A model generated the notes under the pieces. The model made no database searches. It was not told the origin of the DNA and was given only the letters and a program-made list of their open reading frames with translations. 64,000 nt of DNA from JANNRR01 sp043736155 (lineage in GTDB: Bacteria; Pseudomonadota; Alphaproteobacteria; Rhodobacterales; Rhodobacteraceae). Made by a program: the position numbers and the translations under genes. Shown here piece after piece: positions 18,088 through 26,304 of this stretch (position 1 is the stretch's first letter; each line of letters begins with the position of its first letter). Location: assembly GCA_043736155.1 (NCBI GenBank), contig JAYTDA010000037.1, positions 1-64,000 on the forward strand, in the 5' to 3' direction.

Positions 18088-20208
18088 TCAGGGTTTCCTG
18101 CTCTGATCCCGGTGCCGTTCAATCCCTGCCACGTCGCTTTCCGCCTCCAGCGCGGTCATCACGGCATGCAAATGTTCGACGTCACGCAGGTCTACATCGA
18201 CAATCAGGCGATAGTAGTCCGGTTTTCTGTCAACAAAATGTAGGTCAGATATATTCGCTTTCTGCTCGCCGATAAGGGTGCAAATGCGCCCCAACACGCC
18301 ACTGTCATTGCTGATCGCGATATTGAGAGACACCGTGTGAATCGGCGGGTGGCGGCCGGAGTTCCAGCGCAGGTCAACCCACCGCTCGGGTGCATCCTCG
18401 AACTCTTCCAGCGACGGGCAGTCGATGGCATGCACCACCACGCCCTGGCCGCGATAGGTGATGCCCACGATCCGTTCCCCCGGCACCGGCTGGCAGCATC
18501 CGGCGCGGCGGAACGCCTGATCGGGCGACAGGCCGACCACCGGGCGCTTGGCATCGACTTCGGCACCGGTCGAGGCGGCCAGTTCCGGGTACAGGGTTTC
18601 CACCACCTTGCGCGCCGAAATCTCTGCAGACCCCAGTTGCGCCAGCAGATCCTCGGCGTCGGCCAGACCAAGCGTCTTGGCGGCAGTGCGCAGCGCCTTG
18701 TCGGAGGCTTTCTTGCCGACATGTTCAAACGCCAGCCGCGCCAGTTCCTGACCCAGCTTGATGAACCGCCCCTTGTCCTCTTCGCGCAGCGACCGGCGAA
18801 TCGCCGCCTTGGCGCGGCCGGTCACCACAATGTCGATCCAGGTCGACTGTGGCCGCTGCCCCTCGGCGGTGATGATTTCGACCGATTGGCCGTTTTTCAG
18901 CCGGGTCCACAGCGGCACCCGGATGCCGTCAACCTTGGCCGAGACACAGGAATTGCCGATCCGGGTATGGATCGCATAGGCATAATCCAGCGGTGTGGCC
19001 CCGCGCGGCAACTGGATCACGTCGCCTTTGGGGGTAAAGCAGAAAACCTGATCGGAATACATTTCCAGCTTGACGTTTTCCAGGAACTCTTCGTTATCCT
19101 CGCCCTGGTCAAAGCGTTCGGTCAGGGTGGAAAGCCACTTCGCCGGATCGACGGCAAACGGGTTCTGTGCCCGTGCCCCGTCGCGGTACGACCAGTGCGC
19201 CGCCACCCCCGCCTCTGCCACTTCATGCATCTGGCGGGTGCGGATCTGCACCTCGACCCGTTTGCCGTCGCGCCCCGACACCGTGGTATGGATCGAGCGG
19301 TAGCCATTGGTCTTGGGTTGGCTGATATAGTCCTTGAACCGCCCCGGTACCGCGTGCCAGCGGGTGTGAATGACACCCAGCACCCGGTAACAATCGGCAT
19401 CGTTCCGGGTGATGATCCGAAAACCGTAGATGTCCGAAAGCCTTGAAAATCCGAGGCTTTTTTCCTGCATCTTGCGCCAGATCGAATAGGGTTTCTTGGC
19501 GCGGCCAAAGACATCCGCCTCGATCCCGGCCTTTTCCAGTTCGGCATGCAGATCGGCGGTGATCTTGTGGATCGCTTCGCCGGTTTCGCGCTGCAGGGTG
19601 ATGAAATGCCGGATGATACTGGACCTTCCTTCGGGGTTCAGCACCCGGAACGACAGATCCTCCAGCTCTTCGCGCATCCACTGCATTCCCATGCGGCCGG
19701 CAAGGGGGGCAAAGATTTCCATGGTTTCGCGCGACTTGCGCGCCTGCTTGTCCGCAGCCAGGCTTTTGATCGTGCGCATATTGTGCAGCCGGTCTGCCAG
19801 TTTGACCAGAATGACCCGCAGGTCGCGCGACATCGCCAACAACAGCTTGCGGAAGTTTTCGGCCTGTTTGGCTTCGGATGACGACAGCTGCAAATTGGTC
19901 AGCTTGGTGACACCATCGACCAGTTCTGCCACCTCTTCGCCAAACAGCCGCGAAATTTCGGCATAGGTGCTCTTGGTGTCTTCGATCGCGTCATGCAGCA
20001 GGGCGGTGACGATGGTGGCGTCATCCAGCCGCTGTTCGGTCAGGATGGCGGCGACCTGCACCGGATGGGTGAAATATTCCTCGCCGGAATGGCGCATCTG
20101 GCCGGTATGCATTTTGCGGCCATAGGCATAGGCCCGGCGGATCAGGTCGGCATCGGTTGTGGGATTGTAATTGTGGACCAGTGCGATCAGGTCTTCAACG
20201 TCGATCAT
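18088..20208 (-). CDS. Bifunctional (p)ppGpp synthetase/hydrolase (Rsh/SpoT)
   Basis: 706 aa, a full-length Rsh protein. HD hydrolase domain: HPVQVAAIL at about 48 and HDAIEDT at 72-78, so hydrolase residues are intact. The synthetase domain is at about 230-350 (YSIWRKMQEKSLGFSRLSDIYGFRIIT, and YRSIHTTV). A TGS domain begins at about 390 (VFCFTPKGDVIQLPRGATPLDYAYAIH), and a C-terminal ACT domain carries ISNDSGVLGRICTLIGEQKANISDL. It is the usual single stringent-response enzyme of alphaproteobacteria, controlling (p)ppGpp on starvation. It is placed directly after rpoZ, as in many relatives. Confidence 0.95.
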   Translation of the reverse strand: MIDVEDLIALVHNYNPTTDADLIRRAYAYGRKMHTGQMRHSGEEYFTHPVQVAAILTEQRLDDATIVTALLHDAIEDTKSTYAEISRLFGEEVAELVDGVTKLTNLQLSSSEAKQAENFRKLLLAMSRDLRVILVKLADRLHNMRTIKSLAADKQARKSRETMEIFAPLAGRMGMQWMREELEDLSFRVLNPEGRSSIIRHFITLQRETGEAIHKITADLHAELEKAGIEADVFGRAKKPYSIWRKMQEKSLGFSRLSDIYGFRIITRNDADCYRVLGVIHTRWHAVPGRFKDYISQPKTNGYRSIHTTVSGRDGKRVEVQIRTRQMHEVAEAGVAAHWSYRDGARAQNPFAVDPAKWLSTLTERFDQGEDNEEFLENVKLEMYSDQVFCFTPKGDVIQLPRGATPLDYAYAIHTRIGNSCVSAKVDGIRVPLWTRLKNGQSVEIITAEGQRPQSTWIDIVVTGRAKAAIRRSLREEDKGRFIKLGQELARLAFEHVGKKASDKALRTAAKTLGLADAEDLLAQLGSAEISARKVVETLYPELAASTGAEVDAKRPVVGLSPDQAFRRAGCCQPVPGERIVGITYRGQGVVVHAIDCPSLEEFEDAPERWVDLRWNSGRHPPIHTVSLNIAISNDSGVLGRICTLIGEQKANISDLHFVDRKPDYYRLIVDVDLRDVEHLHAVMTALEAESDVAGIERHRDQSRKP

Positions 20209-20255
20209 TCCCGCCGCTTTCTGACCCTTTCGTCTTCTGGTACCGCCGGAAGGGT

Positions 20256-20609
20256 CTAGCCGTTGCCTTGCGCTTCCATCAGGGCGCGCAACAGTTTTTC
20301 CTCGGACAGATCATCCTGTTGCGGGCGGTCGACTTCGGCACCCATCAACAAGGCCATCTCGTCGTCTTCGGGCATGTCAATTTCGATCTGGGTCTGCAGG
20401 CTTTCGATCATGCGTTCGCGCAAGGCGTCGGCCCCTTGAGTCTCATCAGCGATTTCGCGCAAGGACACGACCGGGTTCTTGTCATTGTCGCGGTCCACCG
20501 TGACAGGGGAACCTGCGGTGATCTCGCGCGCCCGGTGGGCGGCAAGCATCACCAGTTCAAACCGGTTCGGAACCTTGTCAACGCAGTCTTCAACCGTTAC
20601 GCGGGCCAT
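20256..20609 (-). CDS. rpoZ: RNA polymerase omega subunit
   Basis: 117 aa. Binds and stabilises the beta' subunit and forms part of a ppGpp-binding site. MARVTVEDCVDKVPNRFELVMLAAHRAREI is the family N terminus, followed by NPVVSLREIAD. The C-terminal half is acidic (DMPEDDEMALLMG), as in Rhodobacterales. It lies 47 bp upstream of rsh on the same strand. Confidence 0.96.
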   Translation of the reverse strand: MARVTVEDCVDKVPNRFELVMLAAHRAREITAGSPVTVDRDNDKNPVVSLREIADETQGADALRERMIESLQTQIEIDMPEDDEMALLMGAEVDRPQQDDLSEEKLLRALMEAQGNG

Positions 20610-20720
20610 GAGAGATCCAATCCGTCAGAAATGTTGGAAGGGTCTACTTATGCAACGACGCGCGCCTTGACAAGCCGTGATTTGGCATGGCCACAGCGCC
20701 CTGGCGTCGCACCCCCGATG

Positions 20721-21329
20721 TCAGGGCACCGGGACAACGGCACCGACATCGCCCGGCGGCAAGGCATCCACCATCTGCCGCACGCTCAGCCCCAGCACCG
20801 GGTGGCACCAGTCGGGGGCAACATCCAGCAGCGGCACCAGAACAAAGGCGCGTTCCTGCATCCTTGGATGCGGCAGGATCAATTCATCCGGTGCCCGCAG
20901 TTTTTGCTGATCCGGGGCCAGAACCTGCCAAAGCCGGTAGCCCTCGGCGCTGGGGCTGACGATATCGCCAAAGGCCAGCAGGTCCAGATCAAGCGTCCGG
21001 TTGCCCCAGCGCTGCAACCTTTGCCGCCCCAGATCAGCCTCGGTCTGGTGCAGAACCGCCAAGAGTGCGGATGGGGACAGAGTTGTTGATAGAATCGCTG
21101 CAGCGTTGATATAGTCGGGTCCAGCACCGATGGGGAAACAGGGTGTCATGAAAAACCGGCTGACCCGCTCGACCCGGACCGAATCACTTGCCAGCCGCTG
21201 GCAAGCCAGTTCCATCGTTTGTAACGGTTTTCCGAACTGTGACGCAACGTTCCCCCCGAAAGCCACCAATGCTACCTGTCGTAAAGGCTGCTTTACGGCA
21301 TTTCCTGACGCTGGAGACTCTTGAGCCAC
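20721..21329 (-). CDS. folK: 6-hydroxymethyl-7,8-dihydropterin pyrophosphokinase
   Basis: 202 aa. Transfers pyrophosphate from ATP to hydroxymethyl-dihydropterin in folate synthesis. FGGN near the start, YINAAAIL, LLAVLHQTEADLGRQRLQRWGNRTLDLDLLAFGD and LPHPRMQERAFVLVPLLDVAPDW are the family motifs. The start codon is GTG, fixed by a strong AGGAGG nine bases upstream (21339-21344). The short N-terminal extension (MAQESPASGNAVKQPLRQ) is not conserved in the family. It is divergent from the NYN gene, with a shared promoter region of about 100 bp. Confidence 0.92.
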   Translation of the reverse strand: MAQESPASGNAVKQPLRQVALVAFGGNVASQFGKPLQTMELACQRLASDSVRVERVSRFFMTPCFPIGAGPDYINAAAILSTTLSPSALLAVLHQTEADLGRQRLQRWGNRTLDLDLLAFGDIVSPSAEGYRLWQVLAPDQQKLRAPDELILPHPRMQERAFVLVPLLDVAPDWCHPVLGLSVRQMVDALPPGDVGAVVPVP

Positions 21330-21430
21330 CGCTGAATTCCTCCTAAAACACGCTTTCTCTGCAAGTCATTTCAGGTCGCATTTCCACTCTCTGAAGTCGA
21401 TAGGCAGGGACCATTTTGAAAGGGCTTTAG

Positions 21431-22003
21431 ATGTTTTACAAAGATGAAAGGCTGGCGCTGTTCATTGACGGCTCCAACCTTTACGCCGCTGCCAAGGCCT
21501 TGGGCTTTGACATCGATTACAAGCTGCTGCGGCAGGAATTCATGCGCCGGGGCAAGCTGCTGCGGGCGTTCTACTATACCGCCCTGCTGGAAAATGACGA
21601 ATATTCCCCGATCCGCCCGCTGGTCGACTGGCTGCATTACAACGGCTTTTCGATGGTGACCAAACCGGCCAAGGAATATACCGACAGTCAGGGCCGCCGC
21701 AAGGTCAAGGGCAACATGGATATCGAACTGACCGTCGATGCCATGGAACTGGCGCCGCGTGTCGACCATATCGTGCTGTTTTCCGGCGACGGCGATTTCC
21801 GCCCGCTGGTTGAAAGCCTGCAACGGCAGGGTGTCCGGGTCTCGGTGGTGTCGACGATCCGCAGCCAGCCGCCGATGATCGCCGACGAACTGCGCCGCCA
21901 GGCCGACAATTTCATCGAACTGGATGAATTGCGCGATGTGGTGGGCCGACCGCCGCGCGAACCAAGGTTTGAGCGGGAAGAGGCACCGCAAGCCGAACAA
22001 TGA
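21431..22003 (+). CDS. NYN domain protein (LabA/DUF88-like, putative ribonuclease)
   Basis: 190 aa. A PIN-like NYN fold: LALFIDGSNLYAAAKALG at 8-25 with the first acidic residue D14, GNMDIELTVDAMEL near 96 with a second acidic group, and HIVLFSGDGDFRPLVESLQRQGVRVSVV at about 113-140 with the GDGDF motif. These acidic residues would bind a metal for RNA cleavage; substrates of this subgroup are unknown. The C-terminal tail (RPPREPRFEREEAPQAEQ) is charged and disordered. It is divergent from folK, then 158 bp to ispH. Confidence 0.9.
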   Translation: MFYKDERLALFIDGSNLYAAAKALGFDIDYKLLRQEFMRRGKLLRAFYYTALLENDEYSPIRPLVDWLHYNGFSMVTKPAKEYTDSQGRRKVKGNMDIELTVDAMELAPRVDHIVLFSGDGDFRPLVESLQRQGVRVSVVSTIRSQPPMIADELRRQADNFIELDELRDVVGRPPREPRFEREEAPQAEQ

Positions 22004-22161
22004 TGCTTCGGCCAGCGCAGCGCCGCTGGAACCCTATCCCGGTCCGGCAGGAATGGTCTGGGGCCATTCTGTGCCGGAACCGGTGACAAGGCTGACGTCT
22101 CTGGGGCTTTCAACGCCTGCAACCGGCTGATACCAGTTGCCGGCAACCACCCGGAACCCAG

Positions 22162-23109
22162 ATGCCCAAACCCCTGACCCTGTATCTTGCAGCACCCCGC
22201 GGCTTTTGCGCCGGGGTCGACCGCGCCATCCGCATCGTCGAACTGGCGTTGGAAAAATGGGGGGCACCGGTCTATGTCCGCCACGAGATCGTGCATAACA
22301 AATATGTCGTCGATGGCTTGCGCGCCAAAGGCGCGGTGTTTGTCGAGGACCTGGACGACTGTCCGGTGGACCGCCCGGTGGTGTTTTCCGCCCATGGAGT
22401 GCCAAAGTCGGTGCCTGCCGCCGCCGCCGCCCGCCAGATGATCGTGGTTGATGCCACCTGCCCCTTGGTGACCAAGGTTCATAACGAGGCACAACGGCAC
22501 CATGAGGCCGGGTTGCAGATGGTGATGATCGGCCATGCCGGTCACCCCGAAACCATCGGCACCATGGGCCAGTTGCCGGAGGGTGAAGTGCTGCTGGTGG
22601 AAACCGCCGCCGATGTGGCGCAGGTGCAGGTGCGTGACCCTGTGCGGCTCGCCTACATCACCCAGACCACCCTGTCGGTCGATGATACCGCCGGGGTGGT
22701 TGCCGCCTTGCAGGCACGGTTTCCCGCCATTGTCGGCCCGCATAAAGAGGATATCTGCTACGCCACCACCAACCGCCAGGCAGCGGTCAAGGCGATTGCC
22801 GGCCGGATCGATGCGCTTTTGGTGATCGGCGCCCCCAACTCCTCCAATTCGCGCCGCCTGGTCGAGGTTGGTCGCTCTGCCGGTTGCCCCTATGCGCAAC
22901 TGGTGCAGCGGGCGTCGGACATCGACTGGCGCGCGCTGCAAGGGATCAGGGCGGTAGGTGTCACCGCCGGCGCCTCTGCCCCCGAAGTGCTGGTGGATGA
23001 AGTGATCGAGGCGTTTCGCCAGCGCTTTGACACCACGGTCGAACGGGTGGAAACCGCGCAAGAGACCATCGAATTCAAGGTGCCGCGGATTCTGCGCACC
23101 CCGGTCTGA
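22162..23109 (+). CDS. ispH: 4-hydroxy-3-methylbut-2-enyl diphosphate reductase
   Basis: 315 aa. Last enzyme of the MEP isoprenoid pathway, giving IPP and DMAPP, with an iron-sulfur cluster. The three cluster cysteines are visible: GFCAGVD (C16), DATCPLVTKVH (about C100) and EDICYATTNRQ (about C200). Also present are HEIVHNKYVVDGL and the C-terminal GVTAGASAPEVLVDEVI. It lies 27 bp upstream of rnhA on the same strand and is probably cotranscribed. Confidence 0.96.
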   Translation: MPKPLTLYLAAPRGFCAGVDRAIRIVELALEKWGAPVYVRHEIVHNKYVVDGLRAKGAVFVEDLDDCPVDRPVVFSAHGVPKSVPAAAAARQMIVVDATCPLVTKVHNEAQRHHEAGLQMVMIGHAGHPETIGTMGQLPEGEVLLVETAADVAQVQVRDPVRLAYITQTTLSVDDTAGVVAALQARFPAIVGPHKEDICYATTNRQAAVKAIAGRIDALLVIGAPNSSNSRRLVEVGRSAGCPYAQLVQRASDIDWRALQGIRAVGVTAGASAPEVLVDEVIEAFRQRFDTTVERVETAQETIEFKVPRILRTPV

Positions 23110-23136
23110 CCCAACCTCCGCCGCAAAGGACCTGCA

Positions 23137-23604
23137 ATGCCAGAGCTGTTTGCCTATACCGATGGTGCCTGTTCCGGCAATCCCGGCCCCGGTGGCTGGG
23201 GGGTGCTGATGCTGGCGCGTGATGGCGACCAGGTGGTGAAGCAACGCAGCCTGTCCGGCGGTGCCGCCGATACCACCAACAACCGGATGGAACTGATGGC
23301 GGCGATTTCAGCGCTGGAGGCGCTGACCCGGCCGACCGCCCTGACCATCGTCACCGACAGCGTCTATGTCAGGAATGGCATTACCGAGTGGATGTTCGCC
23401 TGGAAGAAGCGCGGCTGGCGCACCGCAGACGGGTCAGCGGTCAAGAACGAGGATCTGTGGCGCAGGCTCGATTCGGCCGGGCAGGGTCATCAGGTCGATT
23501 GGCGCTGGATCAAGGGCCATGCCGGACATGCCGAGAACGAACGCGCCGATCAACTGGCACGGGCCGGGATGGCACCGTTCAAACCGGCAAAACCGAAAAG
23601 TTGA
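23137..23604 (+). CDS. rnhA: Ribonuclease HI
   Basis: 155 aa. Cleaves the RNA strand of RNA:DNA hybrids. YTDGACSGNPGPGGWG (D9), NNRMELMAAISAL with the catalytic Glu, VTDSVYVRNGI with the third acid, and WRWIKGHAGHAENERADQLA with the His loop and final Asp are all present. The basic-protrusion helix WKKRGWRTADGSAVKNEDLW matches the E. coli-type enzyme. AAAGGACCTGCA precedes the ATG. Confidence 0.97.
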   Translation: MPELFAYTDGACSGNPGPGGWGVLMLARDGDQVVKQRSLSGGAADTTNNRMELMAAISALEALTRPTALTIVTDSVYVRNGITEWMFAWKKRGWRTADGSAVKNEDLWRRLDSAGQGHQVDWRWIKGHAGHAENERADQLARAGMAPFKPAKPKS

Positions 23605-23634
23605 CACGAACGGGCGTTCGGTTATCCTCACCGG

Positions 23635-24162
23635 ATGGCACGCCCCCGTCGCATCCCCGATACCTCGGTCTATGCCCTGATCCGCACGATGCTGGCGCAA
23701 GACGGCCCGCGTGGCGTCAGCTTTGCTGCTGTCGCTGCGCGATCCGGTCTGGCGGCGCCGTCGCTGGTGGAACGCTACGGCAGCCGCGACCGGATGGTGC
23801 TGGCTGCCCTGACCGAGGGGTGGGACCGGATCGATCAGCTGACGGCGCTGGCGATTTCCGCCACGGGCAAGGGCAGCAAGGGTGCTGCCGCGCTGCTCAA
23901 ATCGCTCGCCCCTGCCGATCCGGCGTTGCCGCCGCCGGAGCTGCCGGTGCTGCTGGGCCAGCTGCTGGATGCCCCCTTGCGGCTGCGCGCCGCGGCCTGG
24001 CGCGACCGGGTGATTGCCGCATTGGGCGAAAAGCTGGGCCACCCCGGCCACGCCCGCGCTGAAATGCTGTTTGCCGCCTGGCAGGGCCGGCTGTTCTGGG
24101 AACCGATGATCGATCAGTCCTTCCGCCTGCGCGACGCCGCACGCCTGTTCACCGCCCACTGA
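23635..24162 (+). CDS. TetR/AcrR-like transcriptional regulator
   Basis: 175 aa. The N terminus (about 8-55) fits a TetR DNA-binding domain: DTSVYALIRTMLAQDGPRGVSFAAVAARSGLAAPSLVERYGSRDRMV, with the helix-turn-helix at VSFAAVAARSGLAAPSLVERYG. The C-terminal part is helical and Ala/Leu-rich with no recognised ligand family. It starts 30 bp after rnhA. No obvious target gene is adjacent, so the regulon is unknown. It ends convergently with fmt across the palindromic repeats at 24263-24391. Confidence 0.75.
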   Translation: MARPRRIPDTSVYALIRTMLAQDGPRGVSFAAVAARSGLAAPSLVERYGSRDRMVLAALTEGWDRIDQLTALAISATGKGSKGAAALLKSLAPADPALPPPELPVLLGQLLDAPLRLRAAAWRDRVIAALGEKLGHPGHARAEMLFAAWQGRLFWEPMIDQSFRLRDAARLFTAH

Positions 24163-24262
24163 CCCCCCCGGCTTCTCTTTTGTGAAAATACTGATCTTCT
24201 GCTGCCGCCAACGCCGCTATTGGCCCGGATTTCGAGTTTTCTGCGCTCCCCCCTCCATCAGC

Positions 24263-24300
24263 TTTCGGAACAATTTGACTGTTCGCAGAACATTCCGAAA
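24263..24300. repeat. Interrupted inverted repeat upstream of the 31-bp repeats
   Basis: Outer arms TTTCGGAA (24263-24270) and TTCCGAAA (24293-24300) enclose a second palindrome TGTTC-GCA-GAACA (24280-24292). The inner GCA loop is the same as in the GAATTTTC-GCA-GAAAATTC units nearby, which suggests a diverged relative of that element. Confidence 0.55.
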
Positions 24301-24307
24301 CGCCTCT

Positions 24308-24391
24308 GAATTTTCGTCGAAAATTCGGGAGTATCTTTGAATTTTCGTCGAAAATTCGGGAGTATCTTTGAATTTTCGCAGAAAATTCGGG
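24308..24391. repeat. Three palindromic units repeated with exact 31-bp period
   Basis: Units of 22 bp start at 24308, 24339 and 24370. Units 1 and 2 are GAATTTTC-GTC-GAAAATTC-GGG; unit 3 has GCA as the loop. The 9-bp joint AGTATCTTT is identical between units. A single unit of the GCA type is at 11871-11892. The block fills the gap between the converging TetR and fmt genes and ends 3 bp before the fmt stop codon. Each unit can form a hairpin, so a bidirectional terminator, a protein-binding array or a dispersed repeat that has duplicated are all possible. Confidence 0.85.
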
Positions 24392-24393
24392 CC

Positions 24394-25287
24394 TTACCCC
24401 AGCTGGTCCGGCAAGGTCCAGCCCCGCAGCACCTCCCCTGTCGCCATCGGGCGCCTGCCTTCACGCTGTGCCTCGGTCACCTGAACAGCCCCCCTGCCGC
24501 AGGCCACCCGAAACCCGCCCAGTACCTGCCCCGGCTCCCCCTGCCCCTCGGCGACACGGCTGCGCAGCAGCTTCAGCCGCTCACCCTCCACAAGGCACCA
24601 AGCCCCCGGAAACGGCGACAGCGCCCGGATCTGGCGGTCGATCTCCACAGCGCTGCGGGTCCAGTCGACCCGCGCCTCGGCCTTGTCGATCTTGGCGGCA
24701 TAGCTCACCCCCTCCGCCGGTTGTGGCGCCGCCACCGGCAACGGCTGTGCCAGCACATCGCAGATCAGCCCCGCCGCTTGCACCGACAGCCGCGCCAGCA
24801 GCTCTGCCCCGGTGTCTTCGGCCCCGATCGCCACCACCTCGCGGGCCAGCACCGGCCCGGTATCCAGCCCCGCCGCCATCTGCATGATGCAGAGGCCGGT
24901 TTCGGCATCGCCTGCCAGGATCGCCCGCTGCACCGGAGCCGCGCCGCGCCAGCGCGGCAACAGCGAGGCATGGATGTTCAGACAGCCCAGCCTCGGCGCA
25001 TCCAGCACCGCCTGCGGCAACAACAGCCCGTAAGCCACCACCACCGCCACATCGGCCCCCCAGGCGGCAAACTCCGCCTGGACACCTGCGTCGCGCAACG
25101 ACAAAGGATGGCGGACCGGCAGACCCAGCGCCGCTGCCGCCGCCTGGACCGGGCCGGGCCGGTCCTGTTTGCCACGGCCCGCCGGTCGCGGCGGCTGGCA
25201 ATAGACCGCCACCACCTGATGGCGCGCCGCCAGCGCCTGCAATACCGGCACCGAGAACTCCGGTGTTCCCATGAAGATCACCTTCAT
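24394..25287 (-). CDS. fmt: Methionyl-tRNA formyltransferase
   Basis: 297 aa. Formylates initiator Met-tRNA using 10-formyl-THF. MKVIFMGTPEFSVPVLQAL at the start, LNIHASLLPRWRGAAPVQRAILAGD with the catalytic Asn-His region at about 105-125, and GLDTGPVL match the family. The C-terminal OB-like domain begins near 200. The gene starts 7 bp after the deformylase-like gene, so formylation and deformylation genes form one unit on the minus strand. Confidence 0.95.
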   Translation of the reverse strand: MKVIFMGTPEFSVPVLQALAARHQVVAVYCQPPRPAGRGKQDRPGPVQAAAAALGLPVRHPLSLRDAGVQAEFAAWGADVAVVVAYGLLLPQAVLDAPRLGCLNIHASLLPRWRGAAPVQRAILAGDAETGLCIMQMAAGLDTGPVLAREVVAIGAEDTGAELLARLSVQAAGLICDVLAQPLPVAAPQPAEGVSYAAKIDKAEARVDWTRSAVEIDRQIRALSPFPGAWCLVEGERLKLLRSRVAEGQGEPGQVLGGFRVACGRGAVQVTEAQREGRRPMATGEVLRGWTLPDQLG

Positions 25288-25294
25288 CGCGCCC

Positions 25295-25798
25295 TCACCG
25301 CGCCCTTTGGCGTTTTTGCGCCCTGGCGATCAGCATCTGCCGCTTCAACGGCGACAGATGGTCGAAATACATCCGGCCCTGCAGATGGTCGATCTGATGC
25401 TGCACCGAAGTTGCCCACAGCAGCACAAAATCGCGGTCTTCCATCCCGCCTTCGGCATTCAGAAACCGCACGGTCACCGCCCGGGGGCGACTGATCCGGG
25501 CCGAAACCCCCGGCAGATTCGGGCTGGCTTCATCATGGTCGCGCAGCTGCGCCGAGGCATGCAGCACCTGCGGGTTGGCCATCAGCACCGCCTGCCCCCG
25601 GGTATCGGAACAATCCACCACCGCCAGCGCCAGCCCCACCCCGATCTGGGGGGCCGCCAGCCCATAGCCCGGCATCGCCTCCATCGTATCGACCATGTCG
25701 CGCCAGATCGCGCGGACCACATCGGTGATGGCGGCGACCGGCTCTGCCACCCGGCGCAGACCCGGGTCGGGCCAGGGCACACAAAGGCGCGCCGTCAT
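25295..25798 (-). CDS. Degenerate peptide deformylase-like protein (catalytic residues lost)
   Basis: 167 aa, related over its length to the two deformylases upstream. Motif I is kept (GYGLAAPQIG). Motif II, normally EGCLS with the metal-binding Cys, reads SPNLPGVSA, with no Cys and no Glu. Motif III, normally HEIDH, reads HQIDH, replacing the catalytic Glu by Gln. The two metal-binding His remain. The frame is intact and overlaps the neighbouring def by 4 bp, so it appears maintained. It is unlikely to be an ordinary deformylase; a binding or regulatory role in peptide or ribosome handling is possible. Confidence 0.85.
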   Translation of the reverse strand: MTARLCVPWPDPGLRRVAEPVAAITDVVRAIWRDMVDTMEAMPGYGLAAPQIGVGLALAVVDCSDTRGQAVLMANPQVLHASAQLRDHDEASPNLPGVSARISRPRAVTVRFLNAEGGMEDRDFVLLWATSVQHQIDHLQGRMYFDHLSPLKRQMLIARAQKRQRAR

Positions 25799-26286
25799 CC
25801 GACCCGGTCCGCCAGCAGCAGGGCCCTTGCGGCGGGGTCAATCCGGTCCAGCGTCAAAATCCCGTCCAGATGGTCAATCTCATGTTGGATGCAGGTGGCT
25901 TCAAACCCGGTAAATCCCTGGTCCTGCACGGTGCCATCCAAGCCCTGCCAGCGCAGGGTGACCCCTGTGGGCCGTTTGACCTCGGCGGCAATGCCGGGAA
26001 TCGACAGGCAGCCTTCGCTGCGGGTCGCCCTATCGATGGAAAGGTCCAGAATTTCGGGGTTCACCAACACCATCGGTGTCGCAGTGCCGGCTTTCCAGCC
26101 ACTGTCCATCACGAACAGCCGCAGCATTGCACCGACCTGCGGTGCCGCCAGGCCACGGCCCGGGGCCTGATACATGGTTTCCAGCATGTCGGCGGCCAAA
26201 GCCGCGACATCTTCGCCGGGTCCGACCACACGGCAGCGCCGGCTCAACCGTGGATCGGGCCACAGCACGATCGGCAACAGGCTCAT
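25795..26286 (-). CDS. Peptide deformylase (second copy)
   Basis: 163 aa from the ATG at 26286, chosen over an ATG at 26301 because GGGAGGGG sits just before it. It removes the formyl group from nascent proteins. Motifs I-III are all intact: GRGLAAPQVG, EGCLSIPG and QHEIDHLDG, so it should be active. It overlaps the degenerate copy by 4 bp (ATGA) and is 18 bp after the canonical def. The two active-looking copies differ clearly in sequence, suggesting an old duplication. Confidence 0.93.
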   Translation of the reverse strand: MSLLPIVLWPDPRLSRRCRVVGPGEDVAALAADMLETMYQAPGRGLAAPQVGAMLRLFVMDSGWKAGTATPMVLVNPEILDLSIDRATRSEGCLSIPGIAAEVKRPTGVTLRWQGLDGTVQDQGFTGFEATCIQHEIDHLDGILTLDRIDPAARALLLADRVG

Positions 26287-26304
26287 CGCGGCCCCTCCCA
26301 TAGG

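Noticed and set aside
24268..24292. LexA/SOS box
   Set aside because: GAAC and GTTC occur, but not with the GTTC-N7-GTTC spacing used in alphaproteobacteria, and no SOS gene starts here.
24308..24391. CRISPR array
   Set aside because: Three units joined by an identical 9-bp joint with no variable spacers and no cas genes.
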